Source: Mycolicibacterium aurum
GTDB taxonomy: Bacteria > Actinomycetota > Actinomycetes > Mycobacteriales > Mycobacteriaceae
Assembly (NCBI GenBank): GCA_900078775.1
Contig: LT549889.1
Span: 4,030,001 to 4,094,000 of the forward strand
Direction of reading: 5' to 3'
Length of the DNA stretch: 64,000 nucleotides
Below, one piece after another: positions 22,998-31,417 of this stretch. The translations under genes were made by a program, and so were the position numbers. Numbering within the stretch: position 1 is the stretch's first letter; each line of letters opens with the position of its first letter. Below the pieces are notes generated by a model. That model was not told the DNA's origin and made no database searches. It saw nothing but the letters and a program-made list of their open reading frames with translations.

Positions 22998-23342
22998 GTG
23001 AGGCGAACAGCGAAGTTCATCAGGGCCCGGACGGTCGGCGGCACCGTCGCCGCAGCCCTGCTCGCCGTCGGCACCGCGCTGGCCGCGCCGGCCCGCGCCG
23101 ACGAGCAGACCGACCAGAAGTTCCTGGCCTTCCTCGCCGAGCAGGGTGTGCAGGCCGGTGACGATCCGGTCGGGCTGGCCCAGACCATGTGCCGCAAGTT
23201 GGGCAGCGGCGGCAAGAAGGGTGTGCAGGCCGCGCTGACCTACGTCCAGGACCACACCGACCTGGACAGCGAGGGCATCACCACGTTCGCCGGCGTCGCC
23301 GCCCAGGTCTACTGCCCGGACAAGGTCAAGAAGAGCGACTAG
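22998..23342 (+). CDS. Secreted DUF732 protein
   Basis: 114 residues. The signal peptide (VGGTVAAALLAVGTALAAPARA) is cleaved near ARA-DE. The mature DUF732 domain has FLAFLAEQGV, two Cys (TMCRKLGSG and VYCPDKV) and a helical pattern typical of this mycobacterial family of small exported proteins of unknown role. The 3' end overlaps the convergent SDR by 4 bp (CTAG). Confidence 0.8.
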   Translation: MRRTAKFIRARTVGGTVAAALLAVGTALAAPARADEQTDQKFLAFLAEQGVQAGDDPVGLAQTMCRKLGSGGKKGVQAALTYVQDHTDLDSEGITTFAGVAAQVYCPDKVKKSD

Positions 23343-24178
23343 CTCTCGGGGACGACCCCGCGCAGCCCGTCGGCACCGAACACCGGCTCCAGCATCGCCG
23401 ACAGATCCGGTCCGCGGCGCAACCCGTGCCCGCCGTCGATGTTGATCACCTGACCGGTGATCCAACCCGCGGCGTCGCTGAGCAGGAACACCGCCGCGCC
23501 GGCGATGTCCTCGACCTCACCGTGCCGGGGCAGCGGGGTGTTGACCGCATAGTCGCCGCTGATCTCCGGGGAGGACAGGATCGGCGCGACCATATCGGTG
23601 GCGATCAGGCCCGGGCGGATCGAGTTGACCCGCACCCAGGAGGGCCCGAGTTCATCGGCGGCCAGCTTCATCAGATGGTCCAGCGCGGCCTTGGTGACCC
23701 CGTACGCGCCGAACCACCGGTGGGTGTTGCCGGCGGCGATCGAGGAGATCCCGATGAAGGACCCGCCGCCACCCCGGACCAGCTCGCGGGCCGCATGCTT
23801 GAGCACGTACATGCTGCCGTTGATGTTGAGATCGACCGCGCGGCGCCAGCCCTCGGAGTCCACCTGGGTCAGCGGGCCGATGGTCTCGGTGCCGCCGGCG
23901 CAGTGCACCACGCCCTGCAGGCGGCCGGTCCAGGCGGTGGCCGCGGCGACCGCGCGGGCCACCTGGTCCTCGTCGGTGACGTCGGCGGGCTCGTAGCGCA
24001 CCGCACCGTCCGCACCGGCGGCGGTGATCTCCTCGGCGGCGGCGGCCAGCTTGTCGGCGTTGCGCCCGACCAGCAGCGCTTTGCCGCCGCTGGCCACCAC
24101 GGCCGCCGCCACCGCCTTGCCGATACCGCTGCCGCCGCCGGTCACCAGGACTGTCTGTCCAGCCAAATCGATTTGCAC
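23339..24178 (-). CDS. Short-chain dehydrogenase/reductase
   Basis: 279 residues from GTG 24178 (VQIDLAGQTVLVTGGGSGIG). Cofactor motif GGGSGIGK, then HCAGGTE. The catalytic serine lies in GISSIAAGN, and YGVTK supplies Tyr and Lys. The C-terminus has VINIDGGHGL typical of FabG-like enzymes. In M. tuberculosis the corresponding place near otsA (Rv3490) carries Rv3485c-type SDRs; identity is not certain. Substrate unknown; an acyl-CoA or ketone reductase is likely. Divergent from the Rv3489-like gene. Confidence 0.8.
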   Translation of the reverse strand: MQIDLAGQTVLVTGGGSGIGKAVAAAVVASGGKALLVGRNADKLAAAAEEITAAGADGAVRYEPADVTDEDQVARAVAAATAWTGRLQGVVHCAGGTETIGPLTQVDSEGWRRAVDLNINGSMYVLKHAARELVRGGGGSFIGISSIAAGNTHRWFGAYGVTKAALDHLMKLAADELGPSWVRVNSIRPGLIATDMVAPILSSPEISGDYAVNTPLPRHGEVEDIAGAAVFLLSDAAGWITGQVINIDGGHGLRRGPDLSAMLEPVFGADGLRGVVPES

Positions 24179-24225
24179 GGCTACACATTTACACGGGCGC
24201 CGATGTCGCCGACCCGAACTTCGCC

Positions 24226-24231
24226 TAGAAT
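24226..24231 (+). promoter_or_regulatory. -10 element TAGAAT upstream of the Rv3489-like gene
   Basis: TAGAAT lies 6 nt before ATG 24238 (leaderless spacing). It probably drives the small gene together with otsA. Confidence 0.45.
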
Positions 24232-24237
24232 TACGAG

Positions 24238-24402
24238 ATGCCCACGAAAACTGATAGCGCCGACATCGGCGAGGTTGAGCCCGTGGCCGACGACACCGCC
24301 AGCCAGGCTCGCCGTGTCGTCGCCGCCTACGCCACCGACGCCGACGAATGCCGCACATTCCTGGCCATGCTGGGCATCGGACCGGCGAAGCCCGAGGCGT
24401 AG
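24238..24402 (+). CDS. 54-residue conserved small protein upstream of otsA (Rv3489-like)
   Basis: Reads MPTKTDSADIGEVEPVADDT and continues to a C-terminal helix, DADECRTFLAMLGIGPAKPEA. The length, 54 residues, equals that of Rv3489, which occupies the same place before otsA. The otsA GTG follows its TAG immediately (TAGGTG), so translation is probably coupled. Cytosolic, acidic; function unknown. Confidence 0.75.
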   Translation: MPTKTDSADIGEVEPVADDTASQARRVVAAYATDADECRTFLAMLGIGPAKPEA

Positions 24403-25881
24403 GTGACCTCCGGAGGCGGCCCGTCGACCGACTCCACCACCCCCCAGGGCCAGGCCGACTTCGTCGTCGTCGCCAACCGGCTACCGGTCGACCAGGTCGA
24501 GCTGCCCGACGGGTCCACCACCTGGAAACGTAGCCCTGGTGGCCTGGTCACCGCGCTGGAACCGATCCTGCGCAAGCAGCGTGGCGCCTGGATCGGCTGG
24601 CCCGGCGTCGCCGACGACCGGGTGGACGACACCGGCGGGGAGCCGATCGTCCAGGACGAGCTGCAACTGTTTCCGGTGCGGCTGTCCGCCGAGGACGTGG
24701 CGCTGTACTACGAGGGTTTCTCGAATGCCACGCTGTGGCCGCTGTACCACGACGTCATCGTCAAACCGCAGTATCACCGCGAATGGTGGGACCGCTACGT
24801 CGAGGTGAACCGGCGCTTCGCCGAGGCGACCTCCCGGGCGGCTGCCCCCGGTGCCACCGTCTGGATCCAGGACTACCAGTTGCAGCTGGTGCCCAAGATG
24901 CTGCGCATGCTGCGCCCCGACCTGACCATCGGGTTCTTCCTGCACATCCCGTTCCCGCCGGTGGAACTGTTCATGCAGATGCCGTGGCGCACCGAGATCA
25001 TCGAGGGTCTGCTAGGCGCCGACCTGGTCGGGTTCCACCTGGCCGGCGGCGCACAGAACTTCCTCATCCTGGCCCGCCGGCTGATCGGCGCGCACACCTC
25101 CCGCGGCTCGGTCGGCGTGCGGTCCCGCTTCGGTGAGGTGCAGGTCGGGTTCCGCACCGTCAAGGTCGGCGCCTTCCCGATCTCCATCGATTCCGGCGAC
25201 CTGGACCGCAAGGCCCGCGCCCGCAACATCCGCCAGCGTGCCCGCCAGATCCGCGCCGAGCTGGGCAACCCCCGCAAGCTGCTGCTCGGGGTGGACCGGC
25301 TGGACTACACCAAGGGCATCGACGTGCGGCTCAAGGCCTTCTCCGAACTGCTGGAGCAGCACCGCGCCGACCGCTCCGACACGGTGCTGGTGCAGCTGGC
25401 CACGCCCAGTCGGGAACGGGTGGAGAGCTACATCGAGATGCGGGAGGGCATCGAACGTCAGGTCGGCCACATCAACGGCGAGTACGGCGAGGTCGGCCAT
25501 CCGGTCGTGCACTACCTGCACCGGCCGATCCCGCGCGATGACCTGATCGCGTTCTTCGTCGCCGCCGACGTCATGCTGGTCACCCCGCTGCGCGACGGTA
25601 TGAATTTGGTCGCCAAGGAGTACGTGGCCTGCCGCAGCGACCTCGGCGGCGCCCTGGTGCTCTCCGAATTCACCGGCGCCGCAGCGGAATTACGGCAGGC
25701 CTACCTGTGCAACCCGCACCACACCGACGGCGTCCGGGACGCCATCGAGGAAGCGTTGAACCAGACCGTCGAGGAGGGCAAGCGCCGGATGCGGGCGCTG
25801 CGCCGCCAGGTGCTGGCCCACGACGTCGACCGCTGGGCGCGGTCCTTCCTGGACGTGCTGGCCACCGCAAAATCGGACTAA
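24403..25881 (+). CDS. otsA: Trehalose-6-phosphate synthase
   Basis: 492 residues, GT20 family. Makes trehalose-6-phosphate from UDP/ADP-glucose and glucose-6-phosphate, feeding trehalose and mycolate carrier pools. Visible motifs: FVVVANRLPVD (N-terminal glycine-loop region), WIQDYQLQLVPKMLR (equivalent of HDYHL), LLGVDRLDYTKGI, and the GDGMNLVAKEY-like motif RDGMNLVAKEYVAC binding the nucleotide sugar. It starts at GTG 24403 directly after the 54-aa gene; conserved sequence begins about residue 19. It ends convergently with mam4B, separated by a hairpin. Confidence 0.93.
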   Translation: MTSGGGPSTDSTTPQGQADFVVVANRLPVDQVELPDGSTTWKRSPGGLVTALEPILRKQRGAWIGWPGVADDRVDDTGGEPIVQDELQLFPVRLSAEDVALYYEGFSNATLWPLYHDVIVKPQYHREWWDRYVEVNRRFAEATSRAAAPGATVWIQDYQLQLVPKMLRMLRPDLTIGFFLHIPFPPVELFMQMPWRTEIIEGLLGADLVGFHLAGGAQNFLILARRLIGAHTSRGSVGVRSRFGEVQVGFRTVKVGAFPISIDSGDLDRKARARNIRQRARQIRAELGNPRKLLLGVDRLDYTKGIDVRLKAFSELLEQHRADRSDTVLVQLATPSRERVESYIEMREGIERQVGHINGEYGEVGHPVVHYLHRPIPRDDLIAFFVAADVMLVTPLRDGMNLVAKEYVACRSDLGGALVLSEFTGAAAELRQAYLCNPHHTDGVRDAIEEALNQTVEEGKRRMRALRRQVLAHDVDRWARSFLDVLATAKSD

Positions 25882-25895
25882 CCGCAGCGGCGGGC

Positions 25896-25927
25896 CCGAG
25901 ACCGACGATATGGCGTCGCCGTCTCGG
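25896..25927. terminator. Hairpin between convergent otsA and mce4 operons
   Basis: CCGAGAC (25896-25902) pairs with GTCTCGG (25921-25927), and CGACG with CGTCG, around an ATATGG loop with a 2-nt bulge. Placed 15 bp past the otsA stop, it can serve both directions. Confidence 0.55.
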
Positions 25928-25958
25928 ACTTTCCCGGTCGTGTTCGTCTGGGCGTGGG

Positions 25959-26444
25959 TCAGATCGGGGTGATGTTGCTGATCAGCCACTTGCCGTCGAC
26001 CTTCTGGTACTCGACGCGCAGGCGGCTGCCGTCGTACACCGGTTGCTTGGCCTTGTCGGTGACGGTGCGGTTCATGAAGACCAGCACCGAGGCGGACTCC
26101 CGCTGTGCGTCCAGCAGCCCGGCGCCGACGGCGTGCGCCTGGCTGATGACCTGGCGTTCGCGGGCCTGCGGGATGATGTCGCGGGTCGAGCGCTCCTCGA
26201 ACTCCCGGCGGAACTCGGGCGTCAGGAGTTGCGCGGCCTCGGTGAGGCTGCGCTCCACGGTCTGGAAGTCGTAGCCGAACACCTGCGGGATCTGCGAGAT
26301 GGCCAGCCCGGGCAGCTCGGCGCCGGCGGCCGCCTCGGCCCGGGCCTGCACCCGGTCCCAGTACAGCGTCCCGGCAAGCGCGCTCAGGGCGATCAGCCCG
26401 ACCGAGAACACCGCCACTGCCAGTTGGATCAGTCTGGCGCGCAT
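25959..26444 (-). CDS. mam4B: Mce-associated membrane protein (Rv3492c-like)
   Basis: 161 residues: one N-terminal membrane helix (LIQLAVAVFSVGLIALSALAG) and a periplasmic domain with the Mce-associated pattern YDFQTVERSLTEAAQLLTPEF, then a C-terminal YQKVDGKWLISNITPI. Mam proteins stabilise Mce complexes. The last gene of the mce4 operon; its ATG overlaps the stop of mam4A (TGATG). Matches Rv3492c by position and form. Confidence 0.85.
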   Translation of the reverse strand: MRARLIQLAVAVFSVGLIALSALAGTLYWDRVQARAEAAAGAELPGLAISQIPQVFGYDFQTVERSLTEAAQLLTPEFRREFEERSTRDIIPQARERQVISQAHAVGAGLLDAQRESASVLVFMNRTVTDKAKQPVYDGSRLRVEYQKVDGKWLISNITPI

Positions 26445-27138
26445 CAGTTTCCACCCTCGGGGTACTTCAGGTCATAGCCCGTCATGTGACCGTTGTCGTC
26501 CTCGTGCACGATCACCCGCATCCGGTAGGGCTGCGACGGCTTGTTGACGCCGTCGATATCGGTCACGGTGACCCGCACCGACACGAGCACCGCGGCGTTG
26601 CCGCCGGTTTCGTCGATCTGCTCCAGCGCGGCACCGCTGATGACCGCCTCCGAGGTGGCGTTGGTGTCCCGGAAGATGGCCTTCAGGTTGTCCACATTGT
26701 TGTTCTGGCTCAACATGTCCCGCAACGGGCCACTGGTGCCGTCGACGAACCGGTTGACGCTCTCGTCGATGGTGTTCTGGTCGTAGCTGAACATGTTCAT
26801 CACGGTCTGCGATGCGGTGTCCACGAACCGCTGCTGGCGCGCCTGCACGGCCTCGGCGTCGCGGTGCTGCACCCACAGCACGGCCACCACCGCCACCAGC
26901 GCGATCGCCGCGATCAGCGCGGCGGCCACACCGACCTGGGCCACCCGGGCGACGTGCGGCCGGCGCGGCGGCAGCGGGCCGAGCGACGCCGGGGCGCCGC
27001 CACAGCGGGTCTGCTGACCGGAGTACTGACGTGGCGCGCTGTCGGCTCATCCACCGCGTCCGGCACGCCCACCGGGCCTGCCGGGCGGGACGCACGCCTA
27101 CGAGCCGGCCTGCTCACGGCCGGTTCCTGCTCAACCAT
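26444..27138 (-). pseudogene. mam4A: Mce-associated membrane protein (Rv3493c-like), apparent frameshift
   Basis: The ATG at 27138 follows the mce4F TAG directly and opens MVEQEPAVSRPARRRASRPA. Near 27043-27048 the coding character moves to the frame that reads ADSAPRQYSGQQTRCGG and on into the membrane helix (AAALIAAIALVAVVAVL) and the Mam domain (MFSYDQNTIDESVNRFVDG). One extra G (GAG-GCC instead of GAGCC) would restore a 231-residue protein, close to the 242 of Rv3493c. The downstream frame alone has only a GTG at 26944, just before the membrane helix. A real mutation or a base-call error; otherwise a typical Mam protein. Confidence 0.6.
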
Positions 27139-28905
27139 CTACACCCGTCCTGGTGCCATCATCAGATCCACCCAATTCTCCGCGGGCGTGAACTCGTCGC
27201 TACCGGGGGCGAACACCCCGGTACCGCCGCTCGCCGGATCGGCGAACACACCCGTCTTCGGATCGTAGGTGGTGGTCAACGAAGCGCTGGCCACGGGCTG
27301 TTCGGCCGGCAACGGACCCGGTTCGGAAGCCGGCGCCGGCGGCGGCGGCGGGACCAGCCCACCCGGCGGGGGTGTCAGTGCCGGCTCCGTCGACCCCGGC
27401 GGCCGGTAGACCGGGGTGCCCGGCGGCAACGGCGGCATCGGTGCGGTCCGGCCGTACGGCGGCGCCACGTGATCCGGCGGGGCGTAGAACGGCCAGGGCG
27501 GCGCCGGCGGGTTGTTGTTCGGCGGCACCGGCAGCGGGAACGGCGCATGCGGGGCCGGACCGGGGCCCGGTTGCACACCCGGAGGCAACTGCACCGCGGG
27601 CGGTCCCGGGTCGTAGTCGGCGGCCGGCGGGATCAGCGGGAACTTGTTCGGCGGCGTGATGTTGCGCGGATCGGTGACCGGGGTGTCATACGGCACCGGC
27701 GGTCCCCGCCAGGGGTTGCTGCCGATCGGGATGTATCCGGCCGGGTCACGGCACAGCTGCACGGTCGGGGCCCGCTTGCCGGGGAACTCCTGGCACGGGT
27801 AGTTGCGCGCACCGCGCACGACACTGGGATCGTTCTGCGCGGTCTTGCAGTACAGATCGGTGGGCAGCTCGCGCAGCGTGGTGTCGGCCGGCGAACGGAT
27901 CTCGGTGGCCGGGATGAACCCGACACTGCAGGGCGGCGGGTCACCCAGGGTCAGCTTGAAGTCCAGCTTGCCGCCCTCGTCGGCGGGCAGGCCGCCGCCG
28001 ACGGTGATGAGTGCGGCCAGCAGCGCGGGGAAGATGACCAGGGCCTGTTCCAGCGACTTGTTGTAGATGACACCGATCCGGCCGAAGTTGGCCAGGTTGG
28101 CGGCCAGCACCGGGAAGCTCGGGCGGATGCCGGCGAACGTCGTGCTCGCCTCGGCCGCCGCGCCCGGTGCGGTCTGCAGCACCGACCGGAACTGCGGATC
28201 GGCGTTGGCCAGCTCACCGGTGACCCGGGCCAGACCGTCGGCCGCGGATCGGATGTCGTCACCGGCGCGGATCTGTGCGTCCAGCAGCGGGCCGGCCTGA
28301 TCGATCAGGGCCAGGGTCTCCGGCGAGCTCGCATTGGCCTCGTCGACCAGCTGCCGGGCCGACTGGATGAGGCGGGCCAGCTCGGGCCCGGATCCGTTGA
28401 AGGCCTTGAACGTCTCCTTCAGCACGTCCTGGATCCGGGCGTCGCCCAGGCTGCTCACCAGATCGTCGGCCTCGCGCAGCAGACCGGCGATGTCCTGGCC
28501 GATCGCGGTGCGCTGCACCCCGATGGTCGCGCCGTCGCGCAGCAGGTCGGTGCTCGGGTCCTCCGGCGGGACCAGGTCGATGTACTGCTCGCCGACCGCC
28601 GACACGCTCTTGACGGTCGCGGTGACGTTGGCCGGCACATCGGTGTCGGTGTTCAGTCGCATGTTCGCGACCACCCCGTCGTCGGTGAGACCCACCGACT
28701 CCACCCGGCCGATGGTGACACCGCGGTAGGTGACGTTGGCGTTCTGGTACAGACCGCCGCCGGCCACGAAATCGGCGCTCACGTTGTAGGTTCCGATGCC
28801 CAGCTTGGCGGGCACGTGCAGGTAGAACGCCGAGATCGCGGTCACGGTGAGCACCGTGACGAGCGCGAAGATCGACAGCTGAATCCGCGTCAACCGGTCC
28901 CGCAT
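27139..28905 (-). CDS. mce4F: Mce4F sterol-import substrate-binding protein
   Basis: 588 residues: N-terminal membrane helix (LSIFALVTVLTVTAISAFYL), MCE/MlaD domain (about 38-115, FVAGGGLYQNANVTYRGVTIGRVESV), long alpha-helical needle region (about 120-300), then a very proline-rich C-terminus (about 410-555). Mce proteins form a hexameric tunnel carrying steroids from the outer envelope to YrbE permeases. Overlaps mce4E by 1 nt (28905). The tail is extended compared with a bare Mce core and may interact with the cell wall. Confidence 0.92.
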   Translation of the reverse strand: MRDRLTRIQLSIFALVTVLTVTAISAFYLHVPAKLGIGTYNVSADFVAGGGLYQNANVTYRGVTIGRVESVGLTDDGVVANMRLNTDTDVPANVTATVKSVSAVGEQYIDLVPPEDPSTDLLRDGATIGVQRTAIGQDIAGLLREADDLVSSLGDARIQDVLKETFKAFNGSGPELARLIQSARQLVDEANASSPETLALIDQAGPLLDAQIRAGDDIRSAADGLARVTGELANADPQFRSVLQTAPGAAAEASTTFAGIRPSFPVLAANLANFGRIGVIYNKSLEQALVIFPALLAALITVGGGLPADEGGKLDFKLTLGDPPPCSVGFIPATEIRSPADTTLRELPTDLYCKTAQNDPSVVRGARNYPCQEFPGKRAPTVQLCRDPAGYIPIGSNPWRGPPVPYDTPVTDPRNITPPNKFPLIPPAADYDPGPPAVQLPPGVQPGPGPAPHAPFPLPVPPNNNPPAPPWPFYAPPDHVAPPYGRTAPMPPLPPGTPVYRPPGSTEPALTPPPGGLVPPPPPAPASEPGPLPAEQPVASASLTTTYDPKTGVFADPASGGTGVFAPGSDEFTPAENWVDLMMAPGRV

Positions 28906-30068
28906 TACGGCGTCCCCTCGTGCTGTGTCGCCGTGCCGGGCGGGATCTTGAACGGGTCCGCCGCCTGCCCGGACAGGTTCGCCATGGCACCGGTCAGGAA
29001 GTCCGGCGGGGTGAGGACCTCGTTGAGATGCTTCATGTTCGGATCGAAGAACGACGTGGTGAATATCGACTCACCGAAGCGTCGGGTCGTCAGGTCGAAG
29101 GTCGCGAACACGTTCAGGTAGTCACCGCGCACCGCGTTACGCAGGTACTTGTAGTGGAACGGGAACGTCGGCAACAACTCCAGGCCCTTGATGAAATGCT
29201 CACCGTTGTCGTTGAGCGCCTTGATGATCGGATACAGGTCCTTCAGATCGGCGGCGAAGTCCGCCTTGGTCTCGGTCAGGATGCGGGAGCCGACGACCGC
29301 GAACTTCTGCAGCGCGGAGAACGCGGAGACGATGTTGTCCCGGTTGTCGTTGAGCACCTTCAGCGCGTTGGGGAGGCTGTCCAGCGTGCGGCCCACGTTG
29401 TCCTTGCTGCGGGCCAGGATTCCGGCAAACCGGTTCAGCCCCTCGGCGGCGGTGATGATGTCGTCGGTCTGCTGATCCAGGGAGGCGGTCAGCTCGGCCA
29501 GCCTGGGCAACAGACCGGCGAAGCTCTCGGTGCGACCGGCGACCGCGAGGTGCGCCTCGTCCATGATGTCCTGCAACGCACCGAGATTGCCCTTGTTGAC
29601 CACCACACCGAGCGAGGAGAGCACCTCTTCGGTGGTGGGGTACCGGCCGATGCTGCCGATCGGGAGGTGCGAGCCCTGCTTGAGCCTGCCGATCGGCTTG
29701 GCCAGCGGCTCGGCGAGTTGGACGTGCTGGGAGCCCAGCAGCGAGGTCTGCGCGACGGTGGCCGTCGCGTTCTCCGGCAGGTCGACGTTGCCGTCCAGCG
29801 ACAGCTGCACGGCGGCGTAGAACGTGCCGTCGGCGCGCTGCACGGCCTCGATGCCGGACACGCTGCCGACGGTGACGTCGTCGAGCATGACCGGGGAGTT
29901 CTGCGGCAGGGTCGCCACATCGGGCAGTTCCACCGTGATCTGGTAGGAGCCCGCGCCGTGCCCGGCGGTGCCCGGCATGTTCAGCGAGTTCAGACCGCCG
30001 AACTGGCAACCGGCGAGCATCAGCGCACCGGTTCCCAATGCGGCACTGCGCAACAGGATGCGGGTCAT
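28905..30068 (-). CDS. lprN: Mce4E lipoprotein (LprN)
   Basis: 387 residues. The signal peptide ends at the lipobox LMLAGC (Cys about residue 20), the hallmark of the E subunit of Mce systems. The MCE domain (about 42-120) includes YQITVELPDVATLPQNSPVM and TVGSVSGIE. The helical region follows and ends near NLSGQAADPFKIPPG. Starts at ATG 30068, 4-bp overlap with mce4D. Corresponds to Rv3495c. Confidence 0.92.
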   Translation of the reverse strand: MTRILLRSAALGTGALMLAGCQFGGLNSLNMPGTAGHGAGSYQITVELPDVATLPQNSPVMLDDVTVGSVSGIEAVQRADGTFYAAVQLSLDGNVDLPENATATVAQTSLLGSQHVQLAEPLAKPIGRLKQGSHLPIGSIGRYPTTEEVLSSLGVVVNKGNLGALQDIMDEAHLAVAGRTESFAGLLPRLAELTASLDQQTDDIITAAEGLNRFAGILARSKDNVGRTLDSLPNALKVLNDNRDNIVSAFSALQKFAVVGSRILTETKADFAADLKDLYPIIKALNDNGEHFIKGLELLPTFPFHYKYLRNAVRGDYLNVFATFDLTTRRFGESIFTTSFFDPNMKHLNEVLTPPDFLTGAMANLSGQAADPFKIPPGTATQHEGTP

Positions 30069-31417
30069 CCGCCTGCCCCTTCCATCGGAGCGGGACCGGG
30101 CAGCGGCCCGGCGGGTGAGATCTGGCCGACCACCGCGGGCGGCGGCAGGATCAGATCGCTCAGGTTGCCTTCCGGGCCCACCGTCGGCGGGGTGACGCCG
30201 GGTGCCGGCTGCCACTGCAGGTACGGCACCGGTGTCCGGGCCTTGGCCTCGGTCTCCGGGGTGTCGTAGATGATCTGGCCCTTGTAAGCGGTGATGGTCT
30301 CGACCGGGTGGAACAACATGGGCGGGTAGTTCATCGTGATGCGCTTGAGCACCGGGCCCATCCGCTGCCGGCAGATCTCGGCGCGCTTGTAGTTGTCCGG
30401 CGAGGCGCCTGCGTCGAAGGTGCCGCCGCAGATGAACTGCACCGGGTTGGCGAAGTTGGGCAGCGAGAGCAGACCACCGACGGTGCCCTGGGCCGGGTTG
30501 TAGATGTTGTAGAAGTTGGCCAGGCCGTTGGGCGTGATGTGCAGGACCTGCTCGATGTCATCGCTGTGGTCGGTGAGGATCTGGGTGAAATCGGCCAGTT
30601 TCCCGACGGATTCGATCAGCTCCCCGTTCGACTCGCCGAGCAGTCCCTTGACGTCGCCGAGCGCCTGGTTCAGCACGCCGAGGGTGTTGTCCAGATCCTC
30701 GGTGCTCGAGGCCAGCACCTGCGACACCGAGGACACGTGGTTGGTGAACTGCACGATCTGCTCGTTGCTGTTGGCCAGCGCGTCGACGAGCACCTGCAGG
30801 TTGCGCACGGTGCCGAACAGGTCGGTGCGGGAATCCCCGAGCCGGCCTGCGGTCTGCGACAGCTCGCGCAGTGCCTGCCGGAAGGAGTCGCCGTTGCCGT
30901 CGAAGGTGTCGGCGGCCTGGTTGACGAACGCCGTCAGCGGCCCCTGGACGCCGCCCTCCTTCGGGCCCAGCTGGGCGCTGAGCGCGGTGAGCTGTTCCTT
31001 GACCTCGTCCCATTCCACCGGCACGGCGGTGCGGTCGGTCCCGATCTCCGCACCCGAGGCCAGCACATCGCCCTCGGTGTAGGCCGGGGTCAGCTGGATG
31101 AACCTGGCGGACACCAGGTTCGGCGCGATGATCAGGGCCCGGGCGTCGGCTGGGATGCGCACATCGTCCTGCACGGTCATCTTGACCTTGACGTCGGTGG
31201 CGCGCGGCTCGATGGCGTCGATCCGCCCGACCGGGACGCCGACCACGCGTACCTCGTCACCCGGGTACAGCCCGACCGCGGTCGGGAAGTAGGCGACGAT
31301 CTTGGTGCCGCCGCGGTTGGGCCACACCAGGTACACGCCGACGGCCAGCAGCACCGCCAGGGCGAGCGCGATGGTGCCGCGCAGCCACTTCGATTTCTTC
31401 GGTTCGGGTTGCGTCAC
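30065..31417 (-). CDS. mce4D: Mce4D
   Basis: 450 residues. An N-terminal helix (TIALALAVLLAVGVYLVW), an MCE domain with VAYFPTAVGLYPGDEVRVVG and IDAIEPRA, the helical barrel region, and a Pro-rich C-terminal tail (PGVTPPTVGPEG). Fourth Mce subunit of the sterol importer, overlapping mce4C and mce4E by 4 bp each. Confidence 0.92.
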   Translation of the reverse strand: MTQPEPKKSKWLRGTIALALAVLLAVGVYLVWPNRGGTKIVAYFPTAVGLYPGDEVRVVGVPVGRIDAIEPRATDVKVKMTVQDDVRIPADARALIIAPNLVSARFIQLTPAYTEGDVLASGAEIGTDRTAVPVEWDEVKEQLTALSAQLGPKEGGVQGPLTAFVNQAADTFDGNGDSFRQALRELSQTAGRLGDSRTDLFGTVRNLQVLVDALANSNEQIVQFTNHVSSVSQVLASSTEDLDNTLGVLNQALGDVKGLLGESNGELIESVGKLADFTQILTDHSDDIEQVLHITPNGLANFYNIYNPAQGTVGGLLSLPNFANPVQFICGGTFDAGASPDNYKRAEICRQRMGPVLKRITMNYPPMLFHPVETITAYKGQIIYDTPETEAKARTPVPYLQWQPAPGVTPPTVGPEGNLSDLILPPPAVVGQISPAGPLPGPAPMEGAGG

